Assembly: GCA_027488135.1 (NCBI GenBank)
Contig: JAIYCH010000096.1
Location: forward strand, 1-48,466
Length of the DNA: 48,466 bases
Reading direction: 5' to 3'
Source: Saprospiraceae bacterium
Lineage (GTDB): Bacteria > Bacteroidota > Bacteroidia > Chitinophagales > Saprospiraceae
A program made the position numbers and the translations under genes. Of the stretch, positions 42,810-48,466 are shown one piece after another; within the stretch, counting starts at the first letter, position 1; each line of letters opens with the position of its first letter. The notes under the pieces were generated by a model. That model saw nothing but the letters and a program-made list of their open reading frames with translations, was not told the origin of the DNA and did no database searches.

Positions 42810-43604
42810 ATGAACATAGATTTAACTGGTAAAAATGCTTTTGTATTTGGCGCAAGCAAAGGCATTGGCAGGGCAATTGCATTTTCTTTAGCTTCTCTTG
42901 GGGCTAATGTTACGTTAGCTGCTCGTTCTGCTGAGAAATTAGCAGAAATAAGTTTGGAATTAAATAAGCTAAGAACTTCAGATCATCAGGATCACGACTA
43001 TTTGGTCGTGGATGGAAATGACCCGGCAGATATTAAACGAAAATTACAAATTTTATTAAATGTTAAAACCTATCATATTTTGATTAACAATACGGGCGGT
43101 CCTCCTGCTGGGGCTATCTTATCGGCCGATTGGGAAGCATTTCAGCAAGCTTTCCAGATGCATTTGCACTGTAGCCATCTTTCTGTCCAATTGATGACTG
43201 AAAAAATGAAAGAGGCGGGGTATGGTAGAATTATCAATATTATAAGTACCTCCGTTCGTATGCCAATTGACGGATTGGGAGTGTCTAATACCACCCGTGC
43301 TGCCATGGCGTCCTGGGCAAAAACGCTGGCAAATGAAGTTGCTCCTTTCGGAATTACTGTGAATAATATTCTTCCAGGATTTACCGCTACGGAAAGGCTG
43401 GATACTTTAATGGAGATTTGGGCTGAGCAAAATGGTATTTCTAAAGAAGAACAAATAAATCAAAGTAAATCATACATTCCGATGAAAAGGTTTGGTACAC
43501 CAGAAGAAATTGCTGATGTTGCTGCCTTTTTAGCTAGTCCCGCAGCTTCTTATGTAACGGGAACCAGTATTATTGTCGATGGGGGACGTACTAAAAGTTT
43601 ATAA
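42810..43604 (+). CDS. Short-chain dehydrogenase/reductase with altered active site
   Basis: The 264-residue Rossmann protein has the cofactor loop FGASKGIGRAI (14-24) and the ILINNTGGPPAG structural motif, and ends with the SDR C-terminal block YVTGTSIIVDGG. The catalytic region keeps a Ser (INIISTSV), but the YxxxK pair is replaced: the aligned stretch reads GLGVSNTTRAAMASWAKTLA, with Asn/Thr and Arg instead of Tyr and Lys. A known SDR subgroup shares this SNxxR form, often annotated as 3-oxoacyl-ACP reductase, so catalysis must differ or be lost. An AAAAGGA sequence just before the ATG is a good ribosome binding site. It stands alone, converging on uvrC. Confidence 0.88.
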   Translation: MNIDLTGKNAFVFGASKGIGRAIAFSLASLGANVTLAARSAEKLAEISLELNKLRTSDHQDHDYLVVDGNDPADIKRKLQILLNVKTYHILINNTGGPPAGAILSADWEAFQQAFQMHLHCSHLSVQLMTEKMKEAGYGRIINIISTSVRMPIDGLGVSNTTRAAMASWAKTLANEVAPFGITVNNILPGFTATERLDTLMEIWAEQNGISKEEQINQSKSYIPMKRFGTPEEIADVAAFLASPAASYVTGTSIIVDGGRTKSL

Positions 43605-43610
43605 CTTTAT

Positions 43611-45431
43611 TTACGTTTCACTGGTTGTTTTTAAATCAAAATAGGCGCGAAGTAATTTTGCTCTATGTTCTCCACAAAGGTTGATGAGGGTCTCATCGCT
43701 TGCTTCCACTATTTTTTTAACTGAACCAAGGGTGCTCAATAATGTCTGTATCGTTTTTTCCCCAATCCCCTGAATATTTTCTAATTCCGATTGGATAAAA
43801 TTTTTGGACCTTATCGTTCTATGGAAAGTGATGGCAAATCTGTGCGCTTCATTTCTGGCCTGTTGAATTAATTTTAAAGATTCGGACTTTTTATTAATGT
43901 AGAGCGGTATCGCATCACCGGGAAAAAATATTTCCTCTAATCGCTTGGCAATACCTATAACGGTCATTTTTCCGCTCAATCCCAGTTGTTCTATGCTTTT
44001 CATAGCAGCACCTAACTGACCTTTTCCACCGTCAATAACTACTAATTGTGGTAAATCCTTCTCCTCGTCTAAAATCCTCTTATATCTGCGATAAACAACC
44101 TCTTCCATACTGGCAAAATCATTAGGCCCAATGACTGTTTTAACATGAAAATGGCGGTAATCTTTTTTTGATGGTTTAGCATTTTTGAATACGACGCAAG
44201 AAGAAACAGGATGGGTGCCTTGTATATTAGAATTGTCAAAACAGTCAATATGAAAGGGTACTTCTGGCATATTTAAGTCTTTCTGCAGTTGCTTTAAAAT
44301 CCTTTCCGTAGGTGTTTGTTTCTTTTCTTTGCTTAAAAGATCTTTCTTTTTTTGAAGCTTATAGTAAAGTACATTTCTTTCTGAAAGTTCTAATAATTTT
44401 TTCTTGTCACCAATTTGAGGTACTGTATTTTTTACATGGGTTTCAGTTAAGACCACAGGTATTGAGGTAATTATTTCAGGAGCCAAGCTATTGAACCGAT
44501 CCCTGATGATTGGAATAGCTAAAGACAGTAAATCTTCCGGTTCTTCTTCCTCCAGTTGCAGGGTAAGTTCTTGCGTGTGAGCCTGTATGATAGCCCCATT
44601 GACCACCCTTAAATAATTAATATAGGCCTCTTTTTCATCGGTTAAAATGGTAAATACATCAACATCCCTGATGGTATGGCTTACAATAGTTGATTTAGCC
44701 TGATAGTCCTCAAAAGCAGTTAATTTTTCTTTAATAGCCTGTGCTTTTTCAAAGGCTAGTTCTTCAGCATATTGGTTCATTATTTTTTTAAAATGCTGTA
44801 ATACGGAACTAAAATGGCCTTTAAGTATATTTTTAATTTGTTCTATTTTTTCATTATAGATTAGCTCTGATTCTAATCCTGCACAGGGCCCCATGCAATT
44901 TTTAATATGGTATTCAAGGCAAAGTTTAACTTTTCCATCTCTAATATTTTCTTCACTCAGATTAAACACACAAGTTCGTAATGGAAATAATTGTCTGATT
45001 AAGTCTAATATTATTTTTAGCCTGCCTTTTGAGGTATAGGGCCCAAAATAAACAGATCCATCTCTAATGACTCTGCGGGTAATGATAATCCTTGGGAATC
45101 GTTCATTTTTAATACAAATATAGGAGTAGGATTTATCATCCTTGAGGGAAACATTATACCTTGGCTGGTGCTCCTTTATGAGTGCACTTTCCAGAAGCAG
45201 CGCATCTGTTTCAGATTCGACCATGGTAAAATTGAGGAAATCAGCATTTTTCACCATAATGCGGGTTCGAAAAAGACGATCCCGTCTCTCACCAAAATAA
45301 GAAGAAACCCTATTCCTAAGGTTTTTAGCTTTTCCTACATAGAGAATGGTTCCATCCTGTTTACAAAATCGGTAAACACCTGGTGTTTTAGGAATGGTTT
45401 CTGCCAATTCCTTGTATTCCTCCGTGGTCAT
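43611..45431 (-). CDS. uvrC: Excinuclease ABC subunit C
   Basis: The 606-residue product is UvrC, which makes both incisions in nucleotide excision repair. The GIY-YIG nuclease is at 15-95 (GVYRFCKQDGTILYVGKAKN). A Cys cluster follows (TCVFN, CLEYHIKNCMGPCAGLE), then the UVR interaction region near 200-240. The RNase-H-like second nuclease comes next (FDNSNIQGTHPVSSCVVF, LVVIDGGKGQLGAA, RNEAHRFAITFHR), and a helix-hairpin-helix ends the protein (IQGIGEKTIQTLLSTLGS). Length is normal. gmhA lies 12 bases upstream on the same strand, so they are probably co-transcribed, although their functions are unrelated. Confidence 0.97.
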   Translation of the reverse strand: MTTEEYKELAETIPKTPGVYRFCKQDGTILYVGKAKNLRNRVSSYFGERRDRLFRTRIMVKNADFLNFTMVESETDALLLESALIKEHQPRYNVSLKDDKSYSYICIKNERFPRIIITRRVIRDGSVYFGPYTSKGRLKIILDLIRQLFPLRTCVFNLSEENIRDGKVKLCLEYHIKNCMGPCAGLESELIYNEKIEQIKNILKGHFSSVLQHFKKIMNQYAEELAFEKAQAIKEKLTAFEDYQAKSTIVSHTIRDVDVFTILTDEKEAYINYLRVVNGAIIQAHTQELTLQLEEEEPEDLLSLAIPIIRDRFNSLAPEIITSIPVVLTETHVKNTVPQIGDKKKLLELSERNVLYYKLQKKKDLLSKEKKQTPTERILKQLQKDLNMPEVPFHIDCFDNSNIQGTHPVSSCVVFKNAKPSKKDYRHFHVKTVIGPNDFASMEEVVYRRYKRILDEEKDLPQLVVIDGGKGQLGAAMKSIEQLGLSGKMTVIGIAKRLEEIFFPGDAIPLYINKKSESLKLIQQARNEAHRFAITFHRTIRSKNFIQSELENIQGIGEKTIQTLLSTLGSVKKIVEASDETLINLCGEHRAKLLRAYFDLKTTSET

Positions 45432-45443
45432 AAAGGTTGGAAT

Positions 45444-46034
45444 CTAGGCAATTGCGGTATCTCTTAAAAAATCAATTTCCACTAATTCACATAAAATATG
45501 TCCGACCAGCATGTGACATTCTTGAATTCTTGGAGTGTCAGTAGATGGAGCCTTAAAAAGATAATCACTTAATGGATCCATTTTGCATGCATTTTGTCCT
45601 GTAAAACCTATGGTAATGATATCGTTTTCCCTGGCATATTCAAAAGCATTGATAACATTTTGTGAGTTTCCAGAGGTAGAAAGTCCCACCAAGATATCAC
45701 CGGGTTTCCCTTTAGCGGTAAGTAAACGGGAAAAGACCTTTTCGTAACCATAATCGTTAGCTACGGCCGTTAAAAAAGCATTATCAGCACTTAATGCTTC
45801 AGCATTTAAGGGTTTTCGATCAAAGTAATATCTACCTGATAATTCAGCGGCAAGATGCATGGCATCGACAGCACTGCCGCCATTTCCGCAAAACATTATT
45901 TTATTGCCATTGCGAAGCGCATCAATCATTCGTTGAGCAATTTCACTCATTAGAATGGTTAATGTCTTGTTATTTAAAAGGGCTTGTTTACTTTCAACAG
46001 ACTCTTTAAATCTTTTAGTAATAATTTCTTGCAT
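45444..46034 (-). CDS. gmhA: Phosphoheptose (sedoheptulose-7-phosphate) isomerase, SIS domain
   Basis: The 196-residue SIS-domain protein matches GmhA, which converts sedoheptulose 7-phosphate to D-glycero-D-manno-heptose 7-phosphate, the first step of nucleotide-activated heptose. The blocks are FCGNGGSAVDAMHLAAEL, LVGLSTSGNSQNV and PRIQECHMLVGHILCELVE (metal-binding His and Glu). A gene for the next enzyme type, an HddA-like kinase, lies on the other strand at 47249. Its -7 box TACTTTTG is at 46069-46076. Confidence 0.93.
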   Translation of the reverse strand: MQEIITKRFKESVESKQALLNNKTLTILMSEIAQRMIDALRNGNKIMFCGNGGSAVDAMHLAAELSGRYYFDRKPLNAEALSADNAFLTAVANDYGYEKVFSRLLTAKGKPGDILVGLSTSGNSQNVINAFEYARENDIITIGFTGQNACKMDPLSDYLFKAPSTDTPRIQECHMLVGHILCELVEIDFLRDTAIA

Positions 46035-46068
46035 GATTGTATTGTAGTTAAACTAATGTAAAAGTCCT

Positions 46069-46076
46069 CAAAAGTA
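46069..46076 (-). promoter_or_regulatory. Candidate -7 promoter box for gmhA-uvrC
   Basis: On the minus strand the bases read TACTTTTG, an exact TAnnTTTG match, about 35 bases before the gmhA ATG. It stands 12 bases from a similar box facing the other way (46089-46096), so the divergent genes appear to share a compact promoter region. Confidence 0.4.
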
Positions 46077-46088
46077 CATAAAATAGAT

Positions 46089-46096
46089 TATTTTTG
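46089..46096 (+). promoter_or_regulatory. Candidate -7 promoter box for the glycosyltransferase-hddA run
   Basis: The bases TATTTTTG match TAnnTTTG. Transcription would begin near 46103, about 16 bases before the GTG start of the glycosyltransferase, which supports that start. Confidence 0.4.
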
Positions 46097-46118
46097 AGGT
46101 TCATCAATAATATATGGC

Positions 46119-47246
46119 GTGAAAATAATTTTAGTCGGAACAGCGCACCCATTCAGAGGCGGACTTGCTTCTTTCAATGAACGGTTAATGACTCAATTTC
46201 AAGAGGAAGGTCATGAAGTAATGATTTTAAACTTTACGCTACAATACCCTTCTTTTTTATTTCCTGGAAAAACACAATTCAGTGATAGTCCTGCTCCGGA
46301 AAACCTCAAAATTATACGTCAGGTGAATGCCATAAATCCATTTTCCTGGATTCGGAACGGCTTGTTTTTACTATCACAAAAACCTGATATCATTCTTTTT
46401 AAATATTGGCTTCCTTTTATGGCCCCTTGTTTTGGTGTTATTTCTATGATCGCCGGGTGGAGGAAATCGATTAAAAGACTGGCCATATTAGATAACATAA
46501 TTCCTCATGAAAAAAGGTTTTTAGACGCTTTGCTAACTTCATTCTTCGTTTGGAATATAGATGCTTTCTTAGCAATGAGCCATTCCGTTGCTTCCGATGT
46601 AAAACGATTTACCCTTAAAAAGAAATGTGTTCTAAGTCCTCATCCATTATTTGACAATTTTGGACCCTCTATAGATAAAATGGTAGCGAGGCATTATTTT
46701 GGATTGAATGAAAATCAAAAAGTTTTGTTGTTCTTCGGATTTATCAGACCTTACAAAGGGCTTGATTTATTAATAGAAGGATTGGCAAAAACAAAAAGTG
46801 AAAACATAAAATTAATTATTGCCGGGGAGTTTTACACCGACGAAAAACCTTATTTCGAGCTAGCAAAGAAATGGGGAATGGAGGATAAATTGATATGGAA
46901 AAATCATTTTATTTCAAATGAAGAGGTTGGACTTTACTTTTGTGCCGCCGATCTTGTCGTCCAGCCATATAAGCATGCAACACAAAGTGGCGTCACTCAA
47001 ATTGCCTATCACTTCGAAAAACCAATGATTGTAACTGATGTTGGCGGTTTAGCTGAAATTGTTCCCGATGGAATTTCTGGTTATCTGGTTTCGCCAGATG
47101 CAGATGAAATTGCAGCGAAAATAGATTATTTTTATGAGAATCCAGGGCAAAGCCAAATCCTGGAAAAAGGTTTGCGTCAGGAAAAAAAGAAATATCTTTG
47201 GTCGGTTATGACTAAAAATTTGATTGACTTATCTCAAAATTGTTGA
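46119..47246 (+). CDS. Glycosyltransferase family 4 protein
   Basis: The 375-residue product has a GT-B fold: an N-terminal acceptor domain starting KIILVGTAHPFRGGLASFNE and a C-terminal nucleotide-sugar domain (KVLLFFGFIRPYKGLDLLIE, then KHATQSGVTQIAYHFEKP and VTDVGGLAEIV). The E-x7-E site of many GT4 enzymes is replaced by a QSGVTQIA stretch. The start is GTG 46119; the nearby ATG at 46114 is out of frame and meets a TGA two codons later. hddA follows after 2 bases, so sugar transfer involving heptose or a related envelope glycan is a reasonable inference; donor and acceptor are unknown. Confidence 0.88.
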   Translation: MKIILVGTAHPFRGGLASFNERLMTQFQEEGHEVMILNFTLQYPSFLFPGKTQFSDSPAPENLKIIRQVNAINPFSWIRNGLFLLSQKPDIILFKYWLPFMAPCFGVISMIAGWRKSIKRLAILDNIIPHEKRFLDALLTSFFVWNIDAFLAMSHSVASDVKRFTLKKKCVLSPHPLFDNFGPSIDKMVARHYFGLNENQKVLLFFGFIRPYKGLDLLIEGLAKTKSENIKLIIAGEFYTDEKPYFELAKKWGMEDKLIWKNHFISNEEVGLYFCAADLVVQPYKHATQSGVTQIAYHFEKPMIVTDVGGLAEIVPDGISGYLVSPDADEIAAKIDYFYENPGQSQILEKGLRQEKKKYLWSVMTKNLIDLSQNC

Positions 47247-47248
47247 AT

Positions 47249-48271
47249 ATGATGGTTCGCTGTAAAGCACCCTTGCGCATTGGGTTAGCAGGTGGTGGAA
47301 CAGATGTTAGTCCGTACACAGATCAATATGGCGGTGCCATCCTAAACGCGACGATTAGTTTATTTGCCTATGCTTTTCTAAAGCTGAGAGATGACCACCA
47401 TGTGGTTTTAAATGCCATGGACAAGCAGGAAGAGGTGAATATTGAGGTGAGTCCTCTATTGAGGTTAGATGGTAATTTAGATTTGGCAAAGGGTGTTTTT
47501 AATCGGTTGGTTAAAGATTTCAATATTCCCATTCGAGGGTTTGAATTGACCACTTACGTAGATGCTCCTCCAGGTTCAGGGTTAGGTTCCTCATCTACCT
47601 TAGTAGTCGCTATTTTAGGCGCTTTTGTAGAGGCATTTAAACTTCCCCTTGGAGAATATGATATAGCTCATTTAGCCTATTCCATTGAACGGGAAGATTT
47701 GAAAATGGCCGGGGGAAGACAAGATCAATATGCGGCTACTTTTGGTGGCTTCAATTTTATGGAATTTGGAGCGAATGATAAGGTGATTGTCAACCCTTTA
47801 AGGATTAAGGAAAAGGTGCTTTTTGAACTGGAAAATAATCTTGTGTTATTTTTTACAGAAACCTCCAGGCTTTCATCCTCTATTATTCAAAAGCAACAAG
47901 ACAATGTAAATAATAATGTTTTATCTTCCATTGATGCCATGCACCAGTTAAAGGAGCAAGCGATTTTAATGAAAGAAGCGCTCTTGAAAGGTGAAGTTAA
48001 TCAGATTGGAGAAATTCTTCATTTTGGATGGCAGCAGAAAAAGGCAATGGCGCAGGGAATTACTAATGATTCTATTGACCTTTATTATGAAACGGCTATG
48101 AATGCAGGCGCAACCGGCGGGAAAATTTCAGGTGCTGGTGGTGGGGGCTTTATGATTTTTTATGCCCCTGAAAATCATAAGTTTAAGGTTATTCGTTCGT
48201 TAGAAAAAATTGGGGGCAAAGTCCTTCCATATCAGTTTGTTCAGTACGGAATGGTAAGTTGGGGATTATGA
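47249..48271 (+). CDS. hddA: GHMP kinase, D-glycero-alpha-D-manno-heptose 7-phosphate kinase-like
   Basis: The product (340 residues from ATG 47249) is a GHMP-family sugar kinase: the N-terminal VRCKAPLRIGLAGGGTDV, YGGAILNATISLFAY, the ATP loop APPGSGLGSSSTLVV (about 106-120), GGRQDQYAATFGGFNFMEF and the C-terminal GATGGKISGAGGGGFMIFY. These match HddA, which phosphorylates heptose 7-phosphate at position 1 on the way to GDP-heptose. gmhA nearby (45444-46034) supports this. Related kinases for other sugars exist, so the substrate is not certain. The frame also opens with TTG at 47240; ATG 47249 or 47252 is more likely. It is followed by the symporter gene in a 4-base ATGA overlap. Confidence 0.85.
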   Translation: MMVRCKAPLRIGLAGGGTDVSPYTDQYGGAILNATISLFAYAFLKLRDDHHVVLNAMDKQEEVNIEVSPLLRLDGNLDLAKGVFNRLVKDFNIPIRGFELTTYVDAPPGSGLGSSSTLVVAILGAFVEAFKLPLGEYDIAHLAYSIEREDLKMAGGRQDQYAATFGGFNFMEFGANDKVIVNPLRIKEKVLFELENNLVLFFTETSRLSSSIIQKQQDNVNNNVLSSIDAMHQLKEQAILMKEALLKGEVNQIGEILHFGWQQKKAMAQGITNDSIDLYYETAMNAGATGGKISGAGGGGFMIFYAPENHKFKVIRSLEKIGGKVLPYQFVQYGMVSWGL

Positions 48272-48466
48272 TACATGGATATTTATTGGTTTTCATCGGT
48301 CTATACTTGTTTGGGACTGTTCTTATCGGATGGTGGGCTTCAAGTAAAGTTAAAACTACCAAAGATTTTGTTATTGCTGGCCGTCGTTTACCCACAAGTC
48401 TGGCAGCCTGCGCTTTATTTGCCACCTGGTTTGGCTCTGAAACCATTTTAGGCGCTCCGGCTGAAT
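48268..48466 (+). CDS. Sodium/solute symporter family protein, N-terminus (cut by window edge)
   Basis: An ATG at 48268 overlaps the hddA stop (ATGA) and the frame runs open to the window end, 66 codons. It begins MIHGYLLVFIGLYLFGTVLI and continues GWWASSKVKTTKDFVIAGRR, then LPTSLAACALFATWFGSETI and LGAPAE. The first membrane segment, the KDFVIAGRRLP loop and the ATWFGSETILG second segment are characteristic of the SSS family (PutP, Na+/solute). The solute cannot be told from this part. Confidence 0.9.
   Translation, partial: MIHGYLLVFIGLYLFGTVLIGWWASSKVKTTKDFVIAGRRLPTSLAACALFATWFGSETILGAPAE

Overview
The window looks like a chromosome segment of an AT-rich member of the Bacteroidota, probably a free-living, non-marine-specific lineage near the Saprospirales or Chitinophagales (the order is inference). 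Three lines support this. It carries phylum-specific families: the type IX secretion protein PorZ, a second protein with a type IX C-terminal sorting domain, DUF4271, DUF5723, a DUF2807 protein, the Bacteroidota form of HemD, and bacillithiol synthesis by BshA. Several genes have an upstream -7 box of the form TAnnTTTG, typical of the Bacteroidota sigma factor, and in one case a matching -33 TTTG. Shine-Dalgarno sequences are mostly weak, and several genes start with TTG or GTG. No tRNA, rRNA, CRISPR, prophage or insertion sequence was found. No gap between genes exceeds 300 bases.

Layout. Positions 1-2900 (minus): the start of mreC (cut by the window edge), mreB, and a peptidase M16 family protein without its zinc motif. 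Positions 3005-7594 (plus): a tight run of dnaN, a small lipoprotein, nadD and porZ. Positions 7596-11574 (minus): bshA and a large type IX cargo protein. Positions 11773-14578 (plus): a MerR/CarH-like regulator with a worn cobalamin motif and a long-chain acyl-CoA ligase, closed by a strong bidirectional terminator. Positions 14623-19024 (minus): a 40-residue membrane protein, a PpiD-type periplasmic foldase, and a response regulator with its histidine kinase. Positions 19076-22655 (plus): DUF4271, hemD, a Nudix hydrolase and alanine dehydrogenase. Positions 22664-30277: glyS, a DUF2807 protein, a metallo-beta-lactamase-fold hydrolase, a 1130-residue propeller/barrel protein and a UPF0104-type membrane protein.

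Positions 30368-35479: a CoxE-like VWA protein without its usual ATPase partners, a DUF5723 outer-membrane protein paired with a large lipoprotein, and prfA. Positions 35690-39578: tsaB, three small ArsR-type regulators in tandem, then lspA and pdxA on the other strand. Positions 39764-46034: a vanadium haloperoxidase/PAP2 lipoprotein, a propeller-like exported protein, an lpxH gene interrupted at a 17-base homopolymer, a short-chain dehydrogenase with an altered active site, uvrC and gmhA. Positions 46119-48466: a glycosyltransferase, an HddA-like heptose kinase and the start of a sodium/solute symporter.

Most of the window is core housekeeping: cell shape, replication, NAD, haem, vitamin B6, tRNA and translation, DNA repair and envelope biogenesis. 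The envelope theme is strong (MreBC, PorZ, PpiD, LspA, LpxH, GmhA/HddA, DUF5723). I see no clear new defence or mobile system. The best leads are the triple ArsR array with a shared upstream element, the two long homopolymers around lpxH, the CarH-like regulator that has lost cobalamin ligands, the orphan VWA gene and the 40-residue protein behind ppiD.
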